Shown: positions 13,301 through 42,800 of the stretch, piece after piece
Numbering within the stretch: position 1 is the stretch's first letter
How the letters are laid out: each line of letters begins with the position of its first letter
Assembly: GCA_012934845.2 (NCBI GenBank)
Contig: WNNJ02002896.1
Location: 62,001 to 126,000, forward strand
Length of the DNA: 64,000 bases
Direction: 5' to 3'
Origin: Pomphorhynchus laevis
Lineage: Eukaryota; Acanthocephala; Palaeacanthocephala; Echinorhynchida; Pomphorhynchidae
Notes under the pieces: generated by a model
Database searches by the model: none
The model's input: only the letters and a program-made list of their open reading frames with translations
What the model was told of the DNA's origin: nothing
Made by a program: the position numbers and the translations under genes

Positions 13301-13671
13301 ACATGAAAAACACTATATAGAGATTTAAGCATAAAGAATTCATTATATGCTAATTGCATGACGTAGCTTGCGCTTTAAAAGTCAATGCAGTGCAGTGATT
13401 TCTTTTCAGCGTAATAGACATCAGCGGGATCATTATATAACCAGTATAATAAATTACAAAGAAAATAGCACCGCCAACTTGGATCCTTAGTGGATCAATA
13501 AATTAAATATTTGATTAAACCAGGACCTATCTGCTTATCTCTATACATAGAGAATTTAATGTTTCATCTATTGCATGACGACATACCGTTTTGGCAGCGC
13601 AAGCTACGTCATGCAATTACCATATAATGAATAGTTTCTGCTTTAATCTATATATATAATGTTTTTCATGT
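13301..13671. repeat. Palindromic MITE-like element, long arms
   Basis: The left arm (about 13301-13380) starts acatgaaaaacactatata and contains attgcatgacgtagcttgcg. The right arm (about 13588-13671) is its reverse complement with scattered differences. About 200 bp of unique sequence lie between the arms. Long terminal inverted repeats without a coding core fit a non-autonomous DNA transposon or foldback element. No clear target duplication was read. Confidence 0.7.
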
Positions 13672-13761
13672 GTATGCATTGTATATGTTCAAAGCTCGAA
13701 AAGCAGAAATACCCTTCTTTTATTAAGAAAATCTTCTTTTATTAAGAAAATCTTTATTATT

Positions 13762-13886
13762 AGAACTACCCTTTATCTGAATCATCAGAGAGAAAACAGA
13801 ACTACCCACATATACCCATGCGCTATGTGTACTGCCAAGCACAGAACACACTTTTCTCTCTGATGATTCAGATTAAGGATAGTTCT
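13762..13886. repeat. Short palindromic MITE-like element
   Basis: Arms of about 35 bp (13762-13796 and 13852-13886), sharing tctgaatcatcagagagaaa and its reverse complement, flank about 55 bp of unrelated DNA. It lies within 100 bp of the preceding palindrome but shares no obvious sequence with it. Confidence 0.7.
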
Positions 13887-14352
13887 GTTTTTCGAGATTT
13901 GAACAATACGCGTTTAAGTTTAAGTTTAAGCGTGTGTTAAGGTACCTATGGATGATTATTGATTATATTCGAATATGACACTTTTAACTTATAATGATTG
14001 ATACCGTTCGTTGGTCATGTGTGCTTTAATTAACTATCAATGTCAAGTTTCTTATGTTTTCATTTTTATATTTCGATAGTTGTTCTTTTCATTCTCATAA
14101 TAATTCATATGTTCAATCTTCTTTAACCTGTCTAAAGAATGTGAAAAATTTTACAAATCGTATGTGAAATTACAAAATAAAAACCTTTAAGAGTACAGGA
14201 ATTTAAATATTTGCATTTAATATTATTGGTTGATATAAATCCGCCATGGATGAAAATCGTAAGGCTCTAATTTAAACATAAATTCTTTATTGAATAATCA
14301 ATGTTACTAATAAAGTGTACTTACGACGTTATCAATGATTTAATCAAGTTAA

Positions 14353-14376
14353 AAGTGATAGCATTTGCTATCACTT
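14353..14376. repeat. Perfect hairpin
   Basis: aagtgatagca is followed after two bases by its exact reverse complement. It lies about 390 bp upstream of the collagen signal exon. It is not followed by a T run and this is a eukaryote, so a terminator reading is not appropriate. Confidence 0.8.
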
Positions 14377-14801
14377 GTTTGCTAAATACTAAGGGCAGCG
14401 TAATAATCAATAAAATCAATTATAAAATTAATTAATTAAAATTAATTAATCATTAATAAATCAATAATCTAACAACGTTATTATAACGTGATTAGACTAA
14501 GATCAGCGTAATAATTATAGAAAAATATTATAGTAAAAATTATGTTTTGATTAAACAATATATTATATTTACTAATCACGTTAAATGTCAATTGTGTCAC
14601 ATCAGTAAATGTAATATATTTATAGGTGGTACGTTTAGAAGATGTATCTTTTAAACCGTGTGTACCGTCAATCATGGTAGTGATTTTTATTTCTTTTATA
14701 ACGATATTATTTATTTACCTTATATATTATAGAAAAATATAATTTATATATAATTTTAAAGATGGGACATATGGCTATCGGTTGTTTATTTTATCTTTAA
14801 G

Positions 14802-30712
<15,911 letters not shown>

Positions 30713-30781
30713 TCACTTAGAATTTTCGTATATTTTGGCAGCATAACGAGACTAAGTTTTGTAAGCCCAATTAAGAAATTT

Positions 30782-31115
30782 TTCAAATGTCAATTCCGAT
30801 ATAATAAAACTGCAGATTATATACTTAAATTTTATGCCAATGTTAACGATCATTTGTTTAGATTTCTCTTCTCGATTACATTTATTGACTTTCTTCACTA
30901 AAAAATATTCTGTTTTAAAAATTTATTTTAAATTACAGCGTAAATTTGATTATAAAAATAGATAAGATTAATAATTAATTAATATTATTAATATTATTAT
31001 ATTATATTATTGTAATATTATTAATATTATAAACATCATGATCTTATAAAAACAATTTAATAAAAATTTTATATAAAATTAAATTTATTTTTAAATATTA
31101 AAAATAAATTTAGTA
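30782..31115. repeat. Collagen 3' flank, duplicated block
   Basis: This is the second copy of the block at 28814-29115. It begins 70 bp after the collagen stop codon and therefore covers the likely 3' UTR and cleavage region. Confidence 0.85.
30803..30808 (+). terminator. Polyadenylation signal of the collagen gene
   Basis: AATAAA lies 91 bp after the TAA stop at 30710-30712 and is the first canonical hexamer downstream. It sits in the duplicated block, so an identical hexamer also exists inside intron 28. Confidence 0.6.
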
Positions 31116-32021
31116 TTTATTTTGTATTTGTTTAGTATTTATTTAGTATTTATTCACAAATGTTTATTGACTTTTAAAATGTAAAAATTCGATAAAAATA
31201 TTAAAATAAAAACGTTATTTTTAATTTATTTAAATTCAAACGACATAACTCATTTATCAAGTTTTATTAACGCCTTGATTATATTATTAGTTTGATTCGA
31301 CAAATTTTTAGTGCATATATTGAGGATAATTTATTTGCATGACTAAAATATTGTTCCATTAACGGTTTATTTTAACTGATATTGACCAATGCTCGTGAAC
31401 AATATCGCTTTTCAATTATAGTTCATACCCAGTATGTCCTACATGTAAGAAATATCGATAAAGCTTCGATCATTTGGCTATTCGTATGACTATATATATG
31501 TCTTGGCGACATTACTAAATTTATAGATTCAAAATAATGAACAAGATACCATCGTTTCCCTTTGAAGGTTTTGTGTATTTGGCATTGAAATCATCTGTAA
31601 CAATTATTGGAATCGCTCTATTTTCGCTATTAAGTCACTAAAAATTCTGTCAATGATATATGCAGCAGTAAAAGAAGAATTAAAGTAACCGTCGATAAAG
31701 ACTTTATTAGGAGTCACTAATAATACTTTAGGATTAGTTTATAAAGATCACTTTTAAATATAATCGAATTTCTCTAACAATAAATATTGGTTCTAACTAG
31801 ATCATTTTGTAGGTTTACAAAATAGCACAAATTCCAGACCCAATTTTTTAATAATAATTACTTTCATCGAATCAACCTAGCTGCACGACGCTTTCAGATA
31901 TACATAGGTACATTCAAGTACATTTACATTCACGTATACTTCCCAGTTCAAAGAAAATGTAATTGGCAATCGAAGTTTACTAGAGTAAATATGATCCCAC
32001 GTGAGTGTAATATAATTCACT

Positions 32022-32053
32022 ATCAACATTCATCTATACGGATGAATGTTGAT
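32022..32053. repeat. Perfect hairpin
   Basis: atcaacattcatc and its reverse complement are separated by six bases. Single copy in the window. Confidence 0.85.
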
Positions 32054-33758
32054 TTGAAATCGCTAAAATATAATTTTTAATATAAGCATTTTTAGTAAAA
32101 AAATGTTAAGACATTATGCAAAAGCATTGCCTAATAATTTGATTTAACTCATCTATAATTATTAATACATAAAATTAATTATAATTAATTAATTGTGTCT
32201 TTATATTGTGAGACTTTTAAACACCCACTCATTTATATTATATATAAATAAGTAAGTTTACACATAAATAATATATGTGTTTATTAAACACATATTATTA
32301 CATGTGTTATATAAATATATAAAAAATAATATTTATTAATATAAAAATATTAATAATAAATATATATATATTTTTATATAAAAATATTTATTTTTATATT
32401 AAAAATATATTAGTATCAAAACAAATGACGACATGACAGTATTTCGTCAGCAACCCTTGTAGCTTTTAATTTCAAATTTTTCAATTTCTTTTTAATACAA
32501 AGAAAGGACTAAATACAATGCTTTTTTTAAATTATATGTTTAACGGTTAGCTTATATGTTTGCAAAAATATCAACTAAAACAACATTTCTTCTCCTGAAC
32601 TTTAGCTATTTTAATACCGTTGCCATAACTGGAGTCGTGAAGATTGTCTTTGCGAATTCTAATGTCACTAAAATAAGATACTAAAGTTACTTAAAGTATT
32701 TTAATAAGTTACTTAAAAAAGTTACTTTTATTAAAAAATTACTTAAAGTATTGAAGTAATAATAAATAACAAATAATAAATTAATAAATAACAATAAATA
32801 ATAAAAAATGAGTCATTTTTATCAAATTTCATCAGATGTTTTTATTAAACACATAAAATAAATAATTAATTTATTGCATTTTATATTCAAATATAAAAAT
32901 GATAATAACTAAAAATATTGGTATCGAAAATTACAAAAAATGACTATTGCCTAATAACTAGGAGTTTCAAGCTTATCGCCAAATAAAGCGATAAATTAGT
33001 TAATAAACATTTTATTCATTCTTTCATAAATTATAAAAAGTATCGATCAAAATATATTAAATTGTAAAACTTTGAAATAACGCTTGAAGTAATCATTCCT
33101 TTTATATGATTTAATAAAGTGGTAAGCTCTTAAAGAATATCAACTTAATATTAGAGTAAACTTAGCATGACAAAATCATCTAGACATGTGTGACTAATAG
33201 GAATACAACATTTTCGCCATTATTCCTAAGAATTATTTAAATAATTTGAAATATTTAAAATATTTAAATAATTGTTTACTTCATTTTGAACGCTGCTTGT
33301 TCATATTTATAAGCAAACAGCGATATTGATGGCTGCTTTAATAGAATTAAAGCAACGTATAGAATGGATTAATTTCAATTATAACAATCATAGTACAGCC
33401 ATTTCAACTAAAAATTAAAACTAATTACATTTAAAAACAAACAGAACCTACAAACAGAGAATAAGGAAAATAATTCACTACAATATTGGCACTTAAATAA
33501 TATTAATTTTAAATTGTGCATGTGTCACATTCTAAGATCTAAAATATTTAATTAATAAATATTTATTAATTAAATATTTATTTGCATTCTATTAAGATAC
33601 GTAGATACGATATGTTCATATAAAAAAATCATTTCGACAGGGTCTGAAAATAATGAAATTTTAATCTATTGACTAAATAATTATATATTCTAATCGAGCT
33701 ATTACAATTACAATTTAAAAATAATTACGCCATTAGAATTGCTATTTAATTGCTATTT

Positions 33759-33793
33759 CATATGTTGTTTATTTAACAAATAAACAACATATG
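33759..33793. repeat. Perfect hairpin
   Basis: catatgttgtttattt and its reverse complement are separated by three bases. It lies just downstream of the last recognised exon of the Rab-domain gene. Confidence 0.85.
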
Positions 33794-33822
33794 TTTCACG
33801 ATTTATTAGATATAAATCTTAC

Positions 33823-36800
33823 CTTAATAATACATTTAATATTTGAGTGACTTTCTCTGAATCGAATGCTGAGCAATCAAACATTTGAATTCCATTTTCC
33901 TTTAAACACAACAATTTCCAATATTATTGATTATACACCAAATCGTATTACCATTGCGAACACTTTACTGTACTGCTGGTTTACAAATGGTAGCTCAGGA
34001 TGCTTTTCTCGTAAATCACATTTGTTAGCAATCAACATAATTGGAACACTTTCATAATCAGAATTATGCTACAAAAAATTATAGATTATTTTTTATAGGA
34101 TTAGATAAAAAAGCTCAAAGGTAAGTTTGAGCAAATGTAAGTTTGATTACTTAAAGAGATTCCACTCTTTAAGAAATATAACAATACATTTTTTATAAAT
34201 TAATTTTAGCGAAATACATATATGTATTGGTCGTATATATATTGGTCGTCTAGAAGTGACACAGTGACTGAAAGTCGTGAATCAAAGTCCAGTCTAACAA
34301 GCAACACTATTTAGTAAAAATGCCGTATTTCGTAAGAACTCCTGGACCGTTGTTTACTCAGCACATCTGTGCACTACTATTATACATACCGTTTCCATTA
34401 AGGATCCAACGAGTGCAAAGACAATTCAGCAACAACCTCTGCCTAGTGTTTAAGGATGGTCCGCACAGCAATTCGATCTGGTTAAGAGCGTAAGCCTCAA
34501 ACAATAAAGCAAAGTGTCGGAAACACCTTTATTCACATTGTCACACAGGCAACCGAAACGACCAGTGTGTACCTCATTCTACTGATGAGTGTTGCCGGGT
34601 ACTCATCATTTCGATGCTGAAGTGGTCGTCTAGAAGTGACATGGTGATTGAAAGTCGTGAATCGAAGTCCAGTCTATCAAGCAACACCATTTAGTATAAA
34701 TGCCGTATTTCGTAAGAAATCCTGGACCGTTGTTTACTCAGCACATATGTGCATTACTTTTATACATGCCGTATCCATTAAGGATCCAACGAGTGCAACG
34801 ACAATTCAGCAACAACCTCTGCCTAATGTTTAAGGATGGTCCGCACAGCAATTCGATCTGGTAAAGAGCGTAAACTTCAGTCAATTAAGCAAAGTATCGG
34901 AAACGCCTTTATTCACAATGTCACACAGGCAACCGAAACGGCCAGTGAATACTTCATTCTACTGATGAGTGTTGTCGGGTACTCATTGATCGTCTAGAAG
35001 TGACATGGTGACTGAAAGTCGTGAATCGAAGTCCAGTCTATCAAGCAACACCATTTAGTAAAAATGCCATATTTCGTAAGAAATCCTGGACCGTTGTCTA
35101 CTCAGCACACCCGTGCACTACTATTATATATATATTGTAAGTATAAATTAAAATCAATTTATAAGCTACTTCCGGTTGGGATCACTCTATGACCAAAATA
35201 TATACGAAATATGATTATTTGTCTCTACTAACAAAAAACAAAGATTAATTCTTAAATTTTCATTTCGCCTTGCGGCTTCTTCAAAAATTGTAAGTATTAT
35301 ATTATCACCAAGACAATTTTTAAGCAGACAATTCACCAAGACAATTTTTAAAAATGGTCTTGGTGAATTGTCTGCTTATATATACAGTGACATGGTGACT
35401 GAAAGTCGTGAATCAAAGTCAAGTCTAACAAGCAACACCATTTTGTATATATAAGGCACAAATGCGTATCCGTTGATTACGAGGGCACTGAATTTCTCAC
35501 AGGATTCCAAAATGAATGCGTCATTTTATAAATTGTTATTGCGAAAAATCGCTTGAAACTGTGGTCCAGGATCCAAAGCTGCCTACTATTGGTTTTTAAT
35601 CCATATTTGCTGCTAAATAACTGGACTTTGATCATCAGCTTCATCAGTCTAATGTATCACTCCGAGACGTTCCTAAACACCCAGCAGTCATCGTCAGTCG
35701 GATGAAGTGGTTAGGGTACGTTTCGACTGCTTTTGTGATACCTATAAAGACACCAGCGATTCATCACGATGTTATACGAAGCTCAGGTGCAGAAAGCGTT
35801 TTTACTGGGTTGTTGCGTGTGTGGACCTTATATATTGTTAAAGTATAAATTGAAAACATCCCTATATATACTCGGGGCCTACCTGGGGCTACCGAGCGCG
35901 TCCCCGGGTTGCAGATAGGGGAGGAGCCTTCAGATATGAAGGTTAGCTACGATATAAGCAAACAATTGTTTGACGAATAAGTAGCCGCGGACAATCAGTG
36001 GATGTGCTATGATAGTGGTGGATTCGGAGTTGGCACTCTTGATTGCTAAAAATACCATTAAGCAAATATGGGGTAGCACATTAACATGGCGAGTAGGTCC
36101 CGCCATTAAATAAGGACTTGTCCCCTCGAGTGTGGCGAACTCGGATGGTATCCCAGCCTACAACAAACATCAATGAAAATGAACCGAAAAAAAACTACAT
36201 ATGCGAAATAAACTAACAATTCCCGATCAAAGTCATTTGGTGAATCTGGCTAGACACGCGATTTACGAGTCCCCAACTAAGTGGTCATGCCATCTTCCGA
36301 AATCATTCTTCCGAAACTCAAAAAGGTTAAGGATTGCGACTATAAATGTGCGAACACTTTTGCAACCCGCCTAAACGATCCTTTTGGCCAGAACTCTAGA
36401 TATTCGTGACTTCGACATATGTTGTGCAACTGAATGTCGAATTCGAGATGTTGGGTCGGTCAACTTTAGTGTCCCCGGCAGTACTCGATACTATACGATG
36501 CTCTTCTGTGGACCGACGAATGGTTTCGACCAACGAGAGGTAGGCATGTTAATACGGTCATCTATTATGCCCTACCTGATTGATTGAAGTTAAATTTACG
36601 ATATAATGGCTTCTGTATGGCTGAGAGCCAAAAATTCAAACTGAACTGTCATCTGTGCATATTGCCCAACAAATGCTACGGCTTCTGCAAACATTGAAGA
36701 ATATATCAAAAATTTGATGATATTTTGCTGGCAATTCCCTCACGTGATTTTCTTGTGGTCAACGGCGACTTCAATGCTCAACTTAAGTCTTGTGAATTAA

Positions 36801-39800
36801 CCCCGCCTTCGTTAGGAGACACGGTATAGGCAAAAGGCGTGCGAACTGTGACAAACTCTTTGATTGATGAAATAAAAAGATTTGTTTCAATATATTAATC
36901 GCTTTATAGATAAAGCGATTTAACTTTTAGATAATGTCTAAAATAATGAATCGACTAGTGAATCGACTGTCTTGGTCGCATTTGCGACCAAGACAGTCGA
37001 TTCATTATACCTTTTATATATACCTACTAAATGTATTGATTAAGATATATTAATATAAAATAGGAGTAAATGTGAAAATTCAAATCAAAATATTGCTATT
37101 TCTAAAACAAACGTGAAAAAACGTTGTAATTTTCCGAAGATGCTAACAGTATTTAGCAAAATATCAAAAATAATTTCTTCTTTCCATTGACCCAGCTTCA
37201 ATAATTATAATCTCCAGAAAAATACCTTTAATCTTCAAAAAATAATCTCCAGAAAATTACATCTTCAGAAAAATGTAATTTTCTGAAGATGTAATTTCCT
37301 GGAGATGTAATTTCCTGAAGATGAAATTTTCTGAAGATGTAATTTTCCGAAGATTCTAACAGAAGTTAGCAAAATATCAAAAATAATTTCTTTTTTCTTT
37401 TGAACATCTTCATTGTAATTTTCTGAAGATGCTAACAGAAATTAGCGAAATATCAAACATAATTTCTTCTTTTCTTTGATTCAGCTCCAATAATTATTTA
37501 TTAATAAGGGATCAATATCAACTATTCAAAATTGTAGGTAATTCATTTTTAAAATAAGATAAGATAAGATAAGTATAAGATAAGACTTATGTAAGCTTTA
37601 AGTATAAGACTTATGGCATAAGACTTAAGATATATAAGTATCTTATCCATGGCTGTTTTAGTAATTCTTACATAATCTCTCGGAAAATATAATGAGGTCA
37701 TATGCATATATAAGTCATATATCTGACCTTTAATTTTTTATATTTAACCTCTAATCCGAATTTTATACGTCTTCGCCTCTCGCTTCATACCGCCAACAAA
37801 TAGCCGCAACACAAAAAAGAAATATCCCCATATTTCGTGTGTTGAATATCCCCATATTTCGTGTGTTGAATATCCCCATATTCAGCACACAATATCTCCA
37901 TTGTGTGCTGAATTGAAGGACACGGTCCGAAACCTAATAACATTTTCTGAAGATGCTAACAGCACTTAGCGAAATATCAAACATAATTTCTTCTTTTCTT
38001 TGATACAGCTCCAATAATTATTTATCAATAATGGATCAGTATCAACTATTTAAAATTCCAATGGATACACATAATCATAGTTGTGGTCACTGTACTGGAA
38101 GTCAACACTTGGTATTTTGTGAAAACAAAAACAGAAAATTTTGCGTGAAATGTTTGAGTGCGTGTAAGGCTACAGTCACACATGTCCATATTTCAAGATA
38201 AAAACCATCTGTAAACGATTCTATTATTGATCTAATAATAGATTATTATCAACAATTTACAAATTTAAGTGCTTTATCGACTATTTAAAATTAAATATAT
38301 TTGTTTCTTAAAACGGATTAATTGAATGCGATGTATTTATATAATCATATGGAATTTTCAGATTCTGCACAAGAGATTTAGTATTCACACTTTGCACTTT
38401 TATTTGTTAAAACCAGGACTTGGTTAATAGAAATCAATAAATCTGTGCATTTCTTCTCAGCTCTTATAAAAACGGCAAAACGGTTTTTATGTACCTGAGC
38501 GTCCACGAGCCATGATCGCACATGCGTAAACGATTCTTCTGACATTACATCATAAACAATAATGATTCCATCCGCCTTTCTATAATACTGCTTAGATAAA
38601 GAACGAAATCTAAATAATAAAATGTTTTCGTGTTTACAAACAAAATCTTAATAATTATTTATTACAAAATTTAAATTTACAGCTGACCTTTCTTGTCCTG
38701 CAGTGTCCCATAGCTGCACTGTTGTTTTAAAGCCATTGTTAAAGTGAATTTTGATGTTAAAATCGATCCCTCAATAACAATCTTTCAATTAAATTTTCGA
38801 AATTTAGAATAAACAGATTAAAAAATAATATTCATTTAATAATAATATTCAGAATAAAAAATATTATTATAGAAATTAAAAAATCATTGAATCTCAGAAC
38901 GTAATATATGCTTTAGAATGCATACGTACGTTACATGATGCTTTCGAATTTGATACATGTAATATTTAATTTAATATTTAATCGAGAGTAATATTAATCA
39001 GAGATAAATAATATCAATTGGTAATTCAGAAGCGATTAGTTTATTTATTAATTTAATTAGTTAATTAATAAATTTGTTCCAATATAGTGATCATTTAAAA
39101 ACCTGACTTTAACTAAAATTATAATTTCAATTGTTCAAGTGGAATATTTGGAATATTCCAAATATTAATGATGGTTTTATAGACCATCATTATGGAAAAC
39201 GTTTTATTATTACAAGCTTTCAACACACAGTGTCATTTTCAAGCAAACAATAAAAACAAAAAATACTACTATTTATACTAGCGACCACGAAAGAAATATA
39301 ATATGCCATATTATTCTCTGACGTAGATGCTTAAGAATACCCTATATAAAATAAGAATACATTTTAGCGAATACAAAAGATACACAAACAATAGATAAAC
39401 CTATAACTTTTGATAATTATGTATTTTATGAATACATTTGCTATACTTTATTCTAGAGACGCTGATTTTAGGAATATAATCAAATTCTGAGAATATTTAT
39501 TATGCTACTGTAGCCTTTCGGGACGGGGCGGAAATCAAAAATGCACATATACACTTGCTAAACTGTCCGGCTTTACAATTGCATGAGATTAGTTGGTGTT
39601 TGTCAAAGATGTGGGTAAGTAGTTAGCGAATTGATTTGCTTGAGGACAATTTGGAACGGACAGGGCAATAATACAAATGAGTAATCGGTGGAATTTGACA
39701 AAATTTACAGCGGCAATAGTCGAACGATCGTGACATGGGATACAAATTATGCAAAGCCTATCGTGAAAATCTTTGCATTATAGTTATGAAAAATCAGGCA

Positions 39801-42800
39801 TAACTCGAAACACGTGTTATATATAAACACTAATGAGATCATGATGTCATTGAATCAGCACTGGTGATCAGTTGCTGTAAATAAATAGCTGGTTCCGCTT
39901 TTGTATAAAAATATGTGATTTGGTAATGGAGAGAGATCCTTCAATGCAGCGATTGATAATTAAAAGGAATAAATTCTGTTCAATTAATGGATAAAATTTT
40001 TCATATAAATTAGGCTACTTCTCTATGTATATGGATTGACATTAAAAATATGAAGTCAATGTATAGAATAGTAAGATCAATCGTATATAGAACTTTTAGT
40101 TTTTCTATTACAATAAAGATATGTTATTACCTATGGTCGATTTATAATTGGGGTCGAATTTTAAGTCGCAAAAAGTTCTTATAAGAGAAGTTTTTCCAAC
40201 TCCTGAATCTCCTATAAATATGATCTTGCAAGTTTCTTCTCTATATTGCTGCATCTAAAATTAAAAGAAAAACAACCAATAGAAAATAAGATTATATTTA
40301 GATTTATAAAATATACATATTGAAAAAGGCATGTAATACAAAATATACACAATAAGAATAAAGTATTATCTAAAAGTTAATTTAGTTTCTAAAAAGCAAT
40401 TGATATTTTGAAAAAAAACTTTTTATTTTATTAATACTACGGAAGAAATTTGATTCAGTTCGAATGAAAAATACTCGTGTTTGTATATTGTATTTCGCCT
40501 GTAAATGTATGTCCTAAGCTGATATTGTACTGAAATTATTTGTTAACAAATAATTTGGTAATATTATTACCAAATTAGGTAATAATATTAATAATATAAT
40601 AATATTCTCAAATTGAGAATATTTGTAAATACAAATATTAAATAATATTTTTTATTTAATATTAATTTGGATTGATTAATATTGCATTAATATTAATTAA
40701 TGCAATTAATTAAATTTAAATAATAAATTAAATTTAATATTAAAAAATTTCTTTGTAATTGAGCAATTATTGATAACGACAATACAACGGATAACGCTTT
40801 GTATTTACCCCAACATATTCAAAAAATTTCAGCTCAACTGAAAATTCAAAATAATATTACCTGTCAAATTACAGGACTAAAAAGTAAAACAAATTTTATT
40901 CATAAAATTTTTGAAAATATTAAAAGAATTTATTTCATCGTTAAGTTAAATCATTAAGTTAAATAATTATGAAAGTGTAAAATGTTATCGCAAACATTTA
41001 TGACAAAAAAGTATCGCAAATACTAAATTAACATAATAAACTTGTGCAATAAATAATAAACTTGACGGTTTTACAAAGGGCAAGGGTAACTTGATTATCA
41101 GTTAGACAAATAGAACAGTTCAATGTCGTAATCCGTACCACAATGCTATCTGATAATGTACTGGGCAATTTATTAATGCAATCTTCAAGGTTGTAGTCCA
41201 ACTGATTATTTCCAGTACTTAAGCAATAGTCTGTATCCTGAATTCTATGCACAATTGTCTTAAATACGAAATATTTAGAATTTAACATAACAAAGCCTTT
41301 AAAACGAAAATATCACAATGATTTGTAAATGGTATATTTATTATTCACATTTGATACTCAATTACTTGAACATTCTGCTTTTAATAAAAAAGATTTGCCA
41401 TTTTTTAGCATAAAAATTAAATAAAATAGCAAAAAAACTTACCAATTATTTAATTATTTTATTGATAGAACACTTTATCCTAATTTATTTTGCTTAAAAA
41501 TTAAAAGCATGACCAAATCAGATATTAATGGGCTCATATATAAAACTGCTTTATTAGATTACAGCTTTATACAAGTCGTCTGCTAAAATCTATTTGGAGA
41601 TAAATTTCATCTTTTATCTTTTTTAAGTAGAAGGAAACTTGCAAAAATAACATTATAAATTTTCTATTACATAATAATAAATTATATTAAATAATCTAAT
41701 CTAATTTAGAAATATTATTAAATATATTATTAAATATTAATAATAGATAATATAATATCAATATTAGATATTAATATTAATATCTAATATTAAATAATCT
41801 AATAATCTAATTTATTAATTAATAAATAATTATTATGGCATTATATAAATTAGAAGTTAACTAAGATCGTGCAGGATTTATATTAATAATTAGTAATATA
41901 ACATCATAACTATGAAACAAATATCTAGCAACCTAAAATCGAATAAAACATTGATTATGTTAAAATTTTGCAGATAAACTAGGAAATTAACCAATTTTTA
42001 ATTAATAAATAATAAATTAATTTTTAGTTAATTTGTAAAAAACTTGAAATTAGTTAATTTGTAAAAAAGTACTAAAATATAGTAGTGGCGTAGTTTGCAA
42101 ACCATATAGAAATGGTAGACAGGATTTTGTACCACAAGATACAATTAAGATATTAGTCAAAATATTTGTTACATCATACCTGTATCTCAAAATTAAAAAG
42201 TAAGAAAATATAATGCTTCATATATACAATATACCGATGCCTAATCCATTACATTTAAAAAAAATTTAATTATTAATTTTTTAAAAATAAAATATTAATA
42301 AATTATAAATATCCCTAAAATAATTGATTTTAGTAATTGATATTTATTAAATTTATTTAAATTTAGACTTTAATTGAATAAAATAGTTAAGATTAATAAA
42401 TATTTAAAATTAAATTTAAACTATTTATATTTAAAAAGACTTAAATTTATTTAAATTATAGAGGGATTCGTAAACTTACAATTTAACTGTAATTAATTCT
42501 TTCAATTACATTTTTACTAAAAATTAAGTATAAATGTTTAAATGTCATAGAAATAATAACAATTTGAACTTTATATCATTACTTTATCAATGCTTTCACA
42601 AAAATGCTTCTTATTATGTTTATAAAACATTATTACCAAGTAAAATTGATAGGATATTATCAAATTAGATATTTACATTCTTATTTACTATTTTTACTCC
42701 CATTCCAATTTTACTGAACATTCGCAAACATGATTTAATGGCAGCCTGAAAGTTTGAAAGTTTTTTTAATGTGGCAAATGCACACAGACTGTGTGCTTAC

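Larger units (their letters stand above)
10802..14761. other. AT-rich intergenic DNA upstream of collagen
   Basis: No gene is supported here. The segment carries a 79-bp tandem duplication (12222), two palindromic MITE-like elements (13301 and 13762) and a hairpin at 14353, listed separately. The collagen promoter and any untranslated first exon should lie near its right end. Confidence 0.5.
31116..33822. other. AT-rich DNA between two tail-to-tail genes
   Basis: The collagen gene ends on the left (plus strand) and the RASEF-like gene ends on the right (minus strand). The last exon of the latter, which should complete an Arg or Ser codon and carry the C-terminal tail, is expected here but was not identified. 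Hairpins at 32022-32053 and 33759-33793 are listed separately. No transposon was recognised. Confidence 0.5.

Noticed and set aside
34560-34620. ctactgatgag in the 370-bp units as a hammerhead ribozyme core
   Set aside because: CTGATGAG is present, but no GAAA follows a stem that pairs directly after it. The flanking gatgagt/actcatc makes a simple hairpin.
36384-36587. A 67-codon plus-strand frame as an independent gene
   Set aside because: It is the broken endonuclease of the CR1-like fragment and has no start context of its own.
41028-41288. An 86-codon minus-strand frame in an intron of the Rab gene
   Set aside because: The flanking exons join in phase without it, it has no donor or acceptor that would keep frame, and no domain is visible.
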